DNA of 64,000 nt from Terfezia claveryi. Lineage: Eukaryota > Ascomycota > Pezizomycetes > Pezizales > Pezizaceae. Where the stretch lies: the NCBI GenBank assembly GCA_015179025.1, contig WHUX01000009.1, positions 558,001 through 622,000 of the forward strand. Direction: 5' to 3'. Made by a program: the position numbers and the translations under genes. The stretch's first letter is position 1, and the number at the start of each line of letters is the position of its first letter. Positions 54,623-64,000 of the stretch are shown in pieces. The notes under the pieces are model-generated. The model searched no databases, was not told the origin of the DNA, and saw only the letters and a program-made list of their open reading frames with translations.

Positions 54623-57600
54623 CTAGATATTCACACCTCCCTTGCTACCCCCATACTCATCTTGTGCTCCCTCATCATCCCTCGGCGACCTTCTCAAGTC
54701 ACCCTTTTGTTTCTTCGGACTAATGGAGCTTTTAGCAGGACTCTTGCGTTTCGTGTTGGACTTCGTTGCAGATCCGGGTGTTGCTGCTTGGCTCGCTCTT
54801 CCTTGGACTTGTTGCAAACTTACTTCCTGCCGATCCTCAGCTCTCTCTCCATGCTCAGTAGCTGCATCATTTTCGGTCATATGCACATCCTCTACACTGT
54901 CTTCAATGTATACTGTCTGTTGGGGATTCCTAACCCTAGTCTGCGCTAGTGGTAGAGTAACACCACTACTTCCTGGTGCGTGAGCCTGAGCTCGTCTCAT
55001 TCCCGTGGGCTGCTCATGGTGTGTTTGGGACCTTTCTGTAGCTGGCTGTCCATTCTCGGATGGTGGAAGGGAAGCGAAATACTGTGATTCTCCACGTATG
55101 AGTTCATCAGTCCTGCTGTCTACATGTGTTTTGGACGGGTCGTTTTCCTCAATCCGCTGCAAAGGTTTAGTCGTACCAGTTGCGATGTTAACGTTTCGAG
55201 GGGTAGGGGTTGGTAGGGGTCTTGAAGCAGTGGCTCTAGGATAGGCACTACTCTGTCGTATGGCAGTGCGAGCAGACCGTCGGAGGCCTAGGGTGGCCGC
55301 TGTGGCAGGCTTTGTAGAGGATTGGATGCCCTCTTCTGCGGGTATATCTTTACAAATGTAGGTAGCGGTACCTCCTGGAAACCGTCCTCGTACCCCCACG
55401 CCCTGGTCATCAGGGCCAGCGTCTTCGCTGGGAACAGCCCTTTCCTCGACAACGGCAGGTGTCGTATCTGAACGGCTTATAGCCTCAGTGATTGGTTGGG
55501 CTGCAATGATCTGAGTTTGGGTCTCGCCTGTTGTCTGTTGTGCAGCTCGCGGAACATGACGAGGCACTGCGGGTCGTTTTGTGACTAGTTTTTGCTGCGG
55601 TACTAGTTGGTTGAGTGCTGTCGCCTCGCTCTTCTGGTTGACATCGGGGTCAACATTGGCGTTGGGTTGATCTTGCGTATTGGCTCTACCAGCATCAAAC
55701 TGAGTCCTTTTTGATACAGTTTTTATCGTGTCAACCGCTGTTGAATAATCCAATATACCTCCATGGTACTGCTCCCTCGTTTTGATTTCAACGTTTTTAG
55801 GCCTTCCAACATGAGGCTTCTCCCCAGGTAGTGGGGCAACGGACTTTCTTCTTGGTTCAGGGCGGTAAGGGTCATCTTTCCGTGGGCGCCCCGGCGGTCT
55901 TTTTCCCAGTGCCTTTGGGTCCCCGGAAGGTGCAGGAACTCCCTCTGCTCTGCCGTTGTTAGCATCTTCCGTTTGGCGTTGCGTTTGACTCTCATCTGGA
56001 GAGTTCAGGACATTTCTAACCGCCATTGTCTGGTCCGCATGACGGGTGACAGGCACTACAGCTTTTCCTGCTGGGTCCCCTCCTTCGGTCTTTGAACTTT
56101 CCAGATTCGATCTTCGATTGTCTCTTATTTGTTCAACCTGTTTCACTCGTGACCATGCTGCAAGATCGGCTTGCTGGGCAAATTCTGCTGGCCCAACAGG
56201 CCCAGGTAGGCGTGCCAGGTCAGCCGGGTGCGGCACTTCCGATGCTCTTATAGCGAGTCGGGTAAGCCCATCACGAAGCTCAGGTGAGAGAAATTCCTCT
56301 AACCTGCCTAGAACCTGGCGAGCCTGTGGAATAAGCGAACGCCAGTCCTCCATGCCAGGCTCCATATTTCTGGCCTGACAGTCTCGGTCATGCAGATGCT
56401 GCCCTGACTCTTCTAAAATAGCTACGTTTCTCGCATTTAGCTCCTCAAGACCGACCTCAAGCGGCTGCAGTCTCCTAAGCGACTCGTACTGGGTATGTGG
56501 ATCCTGAGTTCCACCTGGATATCCAGACTGTCGGTGAGAAGGATGACACTCCCTACCCGTGACAGGCTGTGGAAAATTGCGATGTGTGACAGGCGTTCTA
56601 CTACTACACGTGCGACCTAGCATTGAGGAGCCCTGTGGATTCATGTTATATCCCCGCTCCTCCCGGCACTTCAGTCGCGCGGATGAGGTGGGAGAGCTTT
56701 GCGCAGGGAATCGATCAAAAGGAGATACTGAGAGTGACCGCTCGCGACCGTAAGATGAATTACTATTGCGTCTTGTTTGAGCGGGGGCGGGGGGCTGGTC
56801 TCTTGCTTCATTCATCGGGGGCGCGCTCATGAACTGCCTGCGGTCTGGAGCGACAGGTTGGGGTAGAGCTATGTGGCTCGCAGTCATTAAGGGAGTTGGC
56901 TGCCTACTCCCACCAGTTTGTGGGGAGGGTGCGGTAGAACAGTTGATAGTCGGGGCTAGCTCCGCTGCGTCTGCATCCCTATGGTCGTCTCTGGGGTATT
57001 GGGGAAGGGGAAGAAAATATAGCTCCTTTTCTATCTCCAATTGTATGCTACACTGACGCTCACGCTTACATAAAGGGTTGGAATAGGGGGCATCGTGCAC
57101 ATACGAAGAAATAGATTTTGCTGTGTCCCTTCTCGATAGAGCAGCACTATACTTGTTTCCATATAGAGAGGGCGCTTCATAGCCAAAAGTCCTTTCAACT
57201 TCGCGCCTCACCCCAAGGGAAGTGTCCAGAGGGCCTTTCCCTGTCTCTCTAGGAGCCCTCGACCTCCCTCGCTCCGCAGGAAAGCTCCCTTCGTCATTTG
57301 TATCGGCATCTCCACTTTGCCACTCACTCTCAAACATACTCTGCTCCCTGGTTTGCGCCTGGGGGTCGACGTCAGTATAGTCAGTCCCTTCATATCTAGC
57401 GTCTGACCTGCTACTTGGGGCGTTGGAAATGGGTCTCCTAGGAGCGTGAATACCCCCCTGTTCTCCCTCATTATCTGCATTTGTGGCCAAGCCTGGGAGG
57501 CCTGAAGGCCACCTATATTGCATCTGGGCTATCGGCTCCGGCTGTGTCTTCCAGAGGAGGGTATGTTGTCTTGTAGGAGACCCAGAATGGTACAGCTGGT

Positions 57601-58165
57601 GCAGCTGAATACTCTCAGCAAGAGCTACAGGGTCAATTGACCGCTGCCTCTGTTCACATCTGCTGGTAGCCCCTCTATCCTGTGCAAACGATGGCCTAGG
57701 TGGGCCATGACTGGCCGCACCATCATCACTCCTGCGTCTCCCAGGCTCAGAAATGGTAAGATCATCGAATACCAGTCGCCTAGCATTCTCCAAGGGACGC
57801 GCGGGTCTTTGGTTATCCCTTTGCCCCGTGATATTGGGCGCCTGCATCTCACTGTGATTTACGCCCCCCGAACTCCGGGGCCGTTGTTCATGTGCATTTG
57901 CGGCAGTCCTAAATGCCACTCTAGACCTTTCAGGAGATGTGTTTTGCAACGAAGATCTCTCGTGTGCAGGTTCTCGATGCGCTCTTTGGCCATGGGCTGT
58001 CGCGGTACTCTTGCTTTCGTGTCCTTCAATTGTCTGAGGTTCAGTGCTGTTCCCAGGATGTGCGGGAAATCGCCCGCGGTCGACGAAATTAGATGCTAGT
58101 TTTTTGATCGGTCCCGTTGCCGAGGCGCTGTTCCTCGAAGATGGTTTCTTTTTAGACGAGCCCAT
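54623..58165 (-). CDS. Large disordered AT-hook protein, 1,180 aa, single exon
   Basis: A probable chromatin-binding or transcription-associated protein. The ATG at 58165 opens MGSSKKKPSSRNSASATG; one uninterrupted frame runs to the stop at 54623. It is low-complexity and rich in Arg/Ser/Pro/Gln. The DNA-binding evidence is an AT-hook at residues 755-763 (KRPPGRPRK) and a second GRP core at 783-790 (KPHVGRPKN). Residues about 555-645 are predicted helical (LEVGLEELNARNVAILEE; QARQVLGRLEEFLSPELR) and may be an interaction segment. The C-terminus has nuclear-localisation-like clusters (TKRKSPAKSS, SPKKQKGDLRRSPR) and an RRSAR motif near 962. No catalytic domain is visible and the family is not recognised. 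GC content is higher than in the surrounding AT-rich repeats, as expected for a real gene. A tandem duplication lies about 140 bp upstream of the start. Confidence 0.85.
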   Translation of the reverse strand: MGSSKKKPSSRNSASATGPIKKLASNFVDRGRFPAHPGNSTEPQTIEGHESKSTATAHGQRAHREPAHERSSLQNTSPERSRVAFRTAANAHEQRPRSSGGVNHSEMQAPNITGQRDNQRPARPLENARRLVFDDLTISEPGRRRSDDGAASHGPPRPSFAQDRGATSRCEQRQRSIDPVALAESIQLHQLYHSGSPTRQHTLLWKTQPEPIAQMQYRWPSGLPGLATNADNEGEQGGIHAPRRPISNAPSSRSDARYEGTDYTDVDPQAQTREQSMFESEWQSGDADTNDEGSFPAERGRSRAPRETGKGPLDTSLGVRREVERTFGYEAPSLYGNKYSAALSRRDTAKSISSYVHDAPYSNPLCKRERQCSIQLEIEKELYFLPLPQYPRDDHRDADAAELAPTINCSTAPSPQTGGSRQPTPLMTASHIALPQPVAPDRRQFMSAPPMNEARDQPPAPAQTRRNSNSSYGRERSLSVSPFDRFPAQSSPTSSARLKCREERGYNMNPQGSSMLGRTCSSRTPVTHRNFPQPVTGRECHPSHRQSGYPGGTQDPHTQYESLRRLQPLEVGLEELNARNVAILEESGQHLHDRDCQARNMEPGMEDWRSLIPQARQVLGRLEEFLSPELRDGLTRLAIRASEVPHPADLARLPGPVGPAEFAQQADLAAWSRVKQVEQIRDNRRSNLESSKTEGGDPAGKAVVPVTRHADQTMAVRNVLNSPDESQTQRQTEDANNGRAEGVPAPSGDPKALGKRPPGRPRKDDPYRPEPRRKSVAPLPGEKPHVGRPKNVEIKTREQYHGGILDYSTAVDTIKTVSKRTQFDAGRANTQDQPNANVDPDVNQKSEATALNQLVPQQKLVTKRPAVPRHVPRAAQQTTGETQTQIIAAQPITEAISRSDTTPAVVEERAVPSEDAGPDDQGVGVRGRFPGGTATYICKDIPAEEGIQSSTKPATAATLGLRRSARTAIRQSSAYPRATASRPLPTPTPRNVNIATGTTKPLQRIEENDPSKTHVDSRTDELIRGESQYFASLPPSENGQPATERSQTHHEQPTGMRRAQAHAPGSSGVTLPLAQTRVRNPQQTVYIEDSVEDVHMTENDAATEHGERAEDRQEVSLQQVQGRASQAATPGSATKSNTKRKSPAKSSISPKKQKGDLRRSPRDDEGAQDEYGGSKGGVNI

Positions 58166-58306
58166 CGGAGTGTGGACGTGTGGTTCTAAGTGGGATCCAG
58201 AAACTTTGAAATGCTAACACCGAGGTGGATAGGCTGGGGTTTTGCTTCTGTAGACATGCCGGCTTGTTAGCTCCTGATAGGCTGACAACAGGGGGGAGGA
58301 GGGGGA

Positions 58307-58435
58307 GTGCTAGGGATGGAGTAAATATTAATATGAACTGGACATGCCCTGACTTACTTACCAGCGAGGGGGGGGTGCTAGGGATGGAATAAATATTAAT
58401 ATGAACTGGACATGCCCTGACTTACTTACAGCGAG
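58307..58435. repeat. Tandem duplication upstream of the AT-hook gene
   Basis: Two copies with a 68-bp period contain gtgctagggatggartaaat, attaatatgaactggacatg and ccctgacttactta, differing at two or three positions. They lie 140-270 bp 5' of the ATG at 58165, probably within the promoter or 5' UTR. The paired ttacttacc/ttacttac strings also look like splice donors (GTAAGT) on the minus strand. Confidence 0.92.
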
Positions 58436-61400
58436 GCTTAACCAACATGCAATAACAACACACGACAAGAAAAGAGAATTGCCCCCTCGGAAGAAGAAAT
58501 ACTCACTGGTTTGTGGTTAAGATATAGGGACTAAATCCACAAGGAGGGGTAACTGGTATTTAACAACGTGGGGCTACTACCTCTTCAATGCCAACATAAC
58601 GATTCTATATCCATAACCGTTTGAACCCACCACTGCGTCTCCAAATTAACTTTACTCCGCAGTGCTTCCAAGTTCAAGGGATTTTTCATGAACAATAGAC
58701 CTCCAATTTAGAACTTACCACAAGCATCAGAGTTGCTGTTTGAGCAGCAATGATCATGCATATAGATTTCTATTATGAAATATTAATGGAATGGAATCAT
58801 TAATTTTGCAGAGGGTTATGAAATGCTGTTTGGTTATGTATACGTCCAAGCAGTTGTCATGCATATTGGGCTGTACTAAGTTATGCACTGGTGAATAGCT
58901 TTGCCTATGTATCTATGTAAATGCGAGTAGCGGTTTGTGTGGGCGTGTAACTGCATGCAAACGTTAACACTTGAGCGATGTGGTATTGCGATAGTGAGGC
59001 TTCTCTGTTTGTAAGGCCGATATGTAATTACGATAGACCTACTGTATTGTCCGAAATCGAGATGTTGGGATTGAGGGTAACTCTTTTGTCAGTTGCGTTG
59101 GAAATTTGGGTGGATTCACCTCCAATGGAATTTATGCTAAAGGTGCGAGGTCTAAATCCGCAGGCAACAAGAGTAGCTTTAGATTAATTCTCATTGAAGG
59201 TATCTCAAGGGTCCCTTCCTCTTAGCTACAATTGCACTTCCAACGGTTCCCCGTTCCCACTTCAAACCCACAGCCATATTATTACAAACCAACAACAGGT
59301 GTGATATAAGACAATGTCCTCCGGTAATGGCCATGGGCTACAAGGTGAAAAGTTTCATAAGTCTAGAAAATTCTAGTTGATGGAGTTTGCAAACCGTGCC
59401 AAACAATTACAAGGTTAGCTCAAACGGCCTACCGTACTACCGGAAGATTACTTTCAGTCCTAGAAACATTGTCACTTCATGTGAATGAATTGAGCCGTGA
59501 TCTGAAAGGTGGTGCGCAGTGCAGTGCATACCCGTATCTTACATGTTGTTTGTATTCATTAGACTACGGGGGACACCAAGCGAATGCACACCAGAATTTT
59601 GGCGAAAACAGCCACTGTGACCAAATAATTCCCAATTATCTACAAAGGGACCTGGAATTTTCACGCGCAGAAATCACCATCTTGACACCGATTTCTACAT
59701 CATGATAGAGAATTGGGTCAATACAAGGGATTCTGCAGAAGTTACATACTGAAACAAGTCCCAAATGGGCCTTCGCCCGGGTTTCCGCGTGGCTCATCAC
59801 CCCCATCGAGACCGCATGTGAGTAACGAATATTTATAAATAAATAAATAAATAAATAATGTTGCTTTGACTGATCTGGTTACTAAGTGCCCCAAATTCTA
59901 GGACTTCCAGCCGATGAATAACAAGTTCAAGAGCTATATTTTCTTGTTTGATGTGTACGCTTACGTAGTATGTATTTAATTAACTTTTAATTATGTAAAG
60001 GCACAATATATATAAATTGCAACTGCAAACAACTACAGATATACAAATTTATATTTTTTATTCGAAGCCGATATGCAGAGGGACAGATTGGAAGCATCCG
60101 ACTTGCTGGACCTACATATCAATAAAACATATTGCGTAGTTGATTTCCAGCAAAAGTGGCACTTTTGGTGTGAAAACCGTTGTGGGAAACACTAATGTCA
60201 TACAACTATACATACAGGTATGGATACCATAGTATAATCTAGAATACATCTATGTCACAGTGGAAATTAGCTCCGTTTGTTCATGCAGTACTTGGACGAC
60301 AAAGGAATGCATGAAGTAATGAAAATTGCTTCAGCTTGTGAAGCTACATTTGAGTTTTACAAACAAATTATCAGTTCTTCCACCGATAGGTGGGGGATAT
60401 CTCAATGACGTAAACAGTCTAAAGTTGTCCAGAAGTATCCAAATGCTGAGTTTCGAGTTATATGATTTGATTTACCACACCGAACTTTTGAAAGTATAAT
60501 CCAGATTGCGCTACAAGACACAGGAAAATACCTCTCTGGATTTCCCAACGGCTGCAATTCAGCGAGCTGAAAAATAGCTGAATAGACACTAGGTACTGTG
60601 TTTATCCTCTAGAAGCCCTTCGGGCTTTGGAGGAATTTCTTTTTTCTATCGCAATTCCAAAAACCAGGAGTTTCATTAGGCTCTTAACATGTGGGGGCTC
60701 GCGATCGGAACTAATGTAATTTGGAGTTTCACGACTCCAACTGAGACAAAAGATTTCACGGACATCAATCGGATTAACATTGGAGATATTTACTCGGGTA
60801 CTCAATTTCCTTTCATGCGCTTATACTATGTTTTCCATGCCCTAGTGTGTCTACGATAAGCTGTATACGCATGTATAGGCACGAAGTTATGAGATTTGTA
60901 CGTGAAGGGCTTAGACAAATATATCCCACATCGCTTGGTCACCATAATGCCTACTACTCGTACTACCTGATATATAGGTACATAAAATATGGTCTAGTTT
61001 GCAATGCAGCAGCAGAGAGATTGGATTACCATGCCGTTTGGCGCGCACTCCTACATGCTTGGATATAGGAGCCCTCTTACATATACATGTATCTACAGCT
61101 AATTGTCTATGAATAATTTTTAGCTGTTATCGATATGGTACATTCTGATATTCTGGGCAGCAAAATGGGAGCATATGGAGGGTAAATGCGGGGAGTGACT
61201 ACATCCTCCCCAAAATTACACCCTGAATTTTGAACTCAACACCGCAGACTTTAGTATTATGAGATCTTGTAGAGGGAGTCATGGCTCGCTTGCATTAATG
61301 GCTCGGCTTATGTTTAAGCTTCATGGACCCGACATGCAATATACACCTTTACCATAGATCTGGTACGTGCTTCAGGTGACTTGATGCCAGTAGTGAACTT

Positions 61401-62299
61401 GCCACATGGTTGCATCGGCTAGCCTGCTTGTATAGCTCAGGTTCGTAGGTTTCATACTCATGCTAATCAGCCACACCATCGCAGCATAAGTTAACAGAAT
61501 TTACGCCAGCATACTCCCATTATCTAAGGGGTTTAACTAAGCCCTCTCCAAATATACTCTTATTTTCAGTTAGACTATTTATTCACGCCCATTTCGAGCC
61601 TGAGGTCAAGCCAGAACGATAAAGGGGGAAGAATAGCGGAGAGTTTCCTGGAATTACGAACATACAGAAAAAATACCGAAGTGATCGCGTGAACATATTC
61701 CAGACTACCTCGCTCCACTCGCCTCCTGCTCATGCCTGTGGTCTGGCGTACAGCTTTGCACCTATGTAGTCCCCCACCTGCTAGACTAGTTCTTGCGATG
61801 TCAGTTGAACCTGTATGATCCTGTGAGACCGACTGAATCATGAACCCAAAGGGAATCACTCACGTCTACAATCTAACAAAGTATATGGGTATACTTGGTA
61901 GGCAGCGGAATGGTGAAATAGGCAATACAGTAGGCTATGCGGGTCTGAGCGCAGTATATAGAGCAGTCAGGGTTCACTAGATGGTAATAGAGGACGATGT
62001 GGTTGAAGACTTGGTTGTTATTAGAAGCGAAGAAAATACAACGGAAAACTGGAATATCTACATACAGGGGGTTTGAGGGTAATCCCGACAGGGATGTGAA
62101 TAAACAGCCAATGAGAGCGCTAGGAAAGGAAATATGCGGATACAATGTTAGCGACATCAACATCAGCCGACGTTCGATAAGTTGATCACAAGGAGCGCAA
62201 TCATTGCAGAACAAGGCAACTAAGCCAGCAACCCGGCTAGCGAGTTCAGGGTAAGCAGGGTACACCAGGTAAGTCGGGTGCATTCAGGGGGCCCCCGCA
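58436..62299. other. Intergenic, 3.9 kb
   Basis: AT-rich with no supportable gene apart from one SINE-like fragment (59757-59860). Frames at 58978, 59469, 60847 and 61873 are short, without domains, and not called. Confidence 0.5.
59757..59860 (+). mobile_element. SINE-like copy, plus strand, with (aaat)n tail
   Basis: Reads cccaaatgggccttcgcccg, ggtttccgcgtggctcatca, gaccgcatgtgagtaacgaa and then a tail of aaataaataaataaataaat. Confidence 0.8.
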
Positions 62300-62919
62300 A
62301 TATAAAAACGTACTCCGTACTTTAAATACATAAATTCACCGATCCGTGTGTTTATACCATTTTTGGTTAGTCACATATTTACGTACATACAAATGCCTAT
62401 AACACACAGGCGCTATAACTAGGCCGTGTGGGGCCGGTATATGACAAAGGAATTGAAGACATCGAATTGAGGTCTCTTTACAATAAGAAAAGGGCAAATA
62501 ATGGAGATCAAAGAGTTCCTACACCACACCTACTGCCTAGATATTATCTCATTTGCCCATTTCACCATATATGTAATTGAATGTACGTGGGTAGCAGATG
62601 GGAAGGGGAGAAGCCCGGAGAGAACAAGAACGGATCAAATGGTGCGAAAAGGTGTGGGAGGCACTGAGGATTTTGCCGATAATTTCGGAAGCGGGGCGTA
62701 TCATGAACTTGCTGTCTTACCTTGGTACGGGGAGGGGGGAGCAGGGACCGGCCCTTGGGTTAGAGAATCCACCGGGCTTGACCCAGATGCGGTTGCTCAT
62801 CATAGGTTAGAATAATTTGAATACGAGTAGTGTATTACCAAGAATATATATGTAACTTTTTTCTTGGTATAAGCATATCTCGGGTCCCGCCCGTATGCTT
62901 ATAACGAGAGTTAACCGTA
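62300..62919 (+). mobile_element. Pogo/Tc1-like relic with an inserted block
   Basis: The right end tataacgagagttaaccgta and the inner block tataagcatatctcgg match 28600-29063. The left part shares taaattcacc and ttggttagtcacata with that copy. A segment at about 62590-62815 is absent from the other copy and reads in one frame as REQERIKWCEKVWEALRILP; its origin is not identified. Left boundary approximate. Confidence 0.6.
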
Positions 62920-63073
62920 TAATTAGCCAAGGTTGTTCTTTAAACTGCACCTGAGAGAAAGTATTCAATATACACCCCCGTACTGTATCATACTCACCTC
63001 GTCCCCCTGACATCCTAAATACAGTACCCATCTGCTTTTGCTGTTTATATAGCAGTCCTGATACCCGATCGTA

Positions 63074-63165
63074 GTCTGGCTTGCACTAACCCCTCGGTAG
63101 AGGACCCGATCGGTCTGTCTGGATCACCCCCCCACGTTCCTATTAACGTGCAACCAGACTACATA
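63074..63165. repeat. 92-bp small inverted-repeat element
   Basis: It begins tagtctggcttgcac and ends gtgcaaccagacta. The ends are near-perfect inverted repeats, related to the tagtctggttggcac motif seen at 24071 and elsewhere. The interior also has ccgatcgg and acgttcctattaacgt self-complementary pieces. Confidence 0.75.
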
Positions 63166-63251
63166 ATTTAGTTATTTGTTTCATGAATAAGTATTTTTAC
63201 AGCTAATGCTAACTAACTAATCTAGGCTAGCGGAAACTTGCGTGGGTTCAT

Positions 63252-63470
63252 TCCTTTTTTTTTTTTTTTTTAAAAAAAAAAAAATTCAATACTCACATGC
63301 GGAGGGGACCTGGTGAGCATCCCGGAAACCCGGGTGGATTCAGAAACAAGGCAAGTTAATCTACCAGGTCCGCGCTAAGTACAAATAAATATACAGGGTC
63401 TCATGCTGTCATTAACCGGCCTATGCCAGATGACCCTGGTGGGGCCTGACTGGAGCCCGACAGGACTGAA
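63252..63470 (-). mobile_element. SINE-like copy, minus strand
   Basis: A long T run is followed by an A run at 63257-63285, then aatactcacatgcgga, catcccggaaacccgggtgg, caaggcaagttaatctacca, atgctgtcattaaccggcct and gggcctgactgg. The mixed T/A run suggests two abutting tails. Confidence 0.8.
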
Positions 63471-63679
63471 GGAAAAGGGAGCTGAACAGGGAACTCATTG
63501 AACTCGACTCGTAAAATTGCCGTAAACGGGAGGACTAAATGAACTAGTAAAACAAAACAGTAGATAGGGAATCAAGTGAACCAGTAAAAATAAAGATGAA
63601 CCAAAAATCGTGAATGTCGTGACCAGATGAAAAGGCTCTATGTGACGGTTAAGCGAGCTCATTACCTTAAACAGGAGCT

Positions 63680-63917
63680 ATTTTTTTTTTTTTTTTTTTT
63701 AAATACTTGATACTCCTATGCAGCCCCGTTAGGGGGGCTATGAGGAGCCACACAGAAATCCGGTGGATTCAAGGGAGAGGCAAGTTAATCTGCCAAACCC
63801 ACGCAAACTAAGTACACGAACAGAGACGAGGCCCTATGCTGTCATTAACGGACTTTGCCGATGACCCGGAGGCCTGACTGAGCCTCAACCCCAACTTGAC
63901 GAACTGAAGGACTCGCG
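63680..63917 (-). mobile_element. SINE-like copy with 13/14-bp target-site duplication
   Basis: ttaaacaggagcta precedes the T run and ttaaacaagagcta follows the 5' end at about 63918-63931 (one mismatch). Inside: actcctatgcagccccgtta, ggggctatgaggagccacac, aggcaagttaatctgcca, atgctgtcattaacgg. This is the same subfamily as 31791-32007 (bottom-strand gcagccccgtt). Confidence 0.85.
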
Positions 63918-64000
63918 TTAAACAAGAGCTAGATCCTGTGTAGATGAGAGCAGATGCGAAAACTCCAAATCGAGAGCCGCAGAATCGAAGCACATGAAGG

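Noticed and set aside
54642..58099. Plus-strand ORFs opposite the AT-hook gene
   Set aside because: Shadows of the 1,180-codon minus frame.
61420..61470. tRNA-like string gtatagctcaggttcgtaggttt
   Set aside because: A- and B-box-like pieces are too close, and no acceptor stem pairs around them.
62598..62810. Charged frame REQERIKWCEKVWEAL as a third LINE end
   Set aside because: Superficially similar to LINE linker sequence but lacks the zinc knuckle and RNase H motifs; origin left open.

Overview
The window looks like a gene-poor, repeat-rich stretch of a filamentous ascomycete (Pezizomycotina) nuclear chromosome. The evidence is spliced genes with short GT-AG introns (44-109 nt, some with a CTAAC branch point), a secreted GPI-type cutinase, a microsomal cytochrome P450, an F-box protein and fungal retroelements (Ty3/gypsy, Tad1-like LINE). 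Class or genus cannot be fixed from the sequence. No CRISPR array, rRNA or tRNA gene was found by eye.

Genes, left to right. (1) The 3' part of a fungal OTT_1508-type zinc deaminase (2-1479, +), broken by a frameshift. (2) A ten-exon PLP-dependent decarboxylase of about 1,111 aa (12929-16844, -). (3) A six-exon membrane-anchored cytochrome P450 of 544 aa (21683-23753, -). (4) A three-exon cutinase with propeptide, Ser/Thr-rich stalk and GPI tail (40629-41871, +). (5) A basic, disordered, probably nuclear protein (42545-44696, +). (6) A single-exon F-box protein (49685-51202, +). (7) A single-exon 1,180-aa AT-hook protein (54623-58165, -). A 105-aa ORF of unknown family (35486-35803, -) has a decayed relative at 10928-11065.

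Most of the rest is transposon debris: a Ty3/gypsy copy with gag joined directly to integrase (2765-4510); two eroded Tad1-like LINE 3' ends (9465-10165, 26640-27310) and an inverted LINE tail (28203-28262); TA-flanked DNA-transposon derivatives with pogo/Tc1-like ends (6838-7059, 28600-29063, 45974-46662, 47295-48370, 52875-53516, 62300-62919); a 1.3-kb foldback (32920-34245); a nested 257-bp hairpin MITE (10391-10647); and a truncated transposase helix-turn-helix (53769-53933).

The most informative repeat is an A-tailed short retroposon present in at least 15 copies. Four copies have recognisable target-site duplications (14 bp perfect, 11 bp perfect, 13/14 and 10/11), which makes it a SINE-like family. 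In two places the same A-tailed 3' end lies downstream of the unknown small ORF, so longer, coding members of the family may exist.

The genes do not form an obvious pathway. The decarboxylase and P450 are on the same strand and separated by 4.8 kb without a gene, so a small metabolic pair is conceivable but not shown. The two nuclear proteins and the F-box gene lie among repeats with no operon-like logic.
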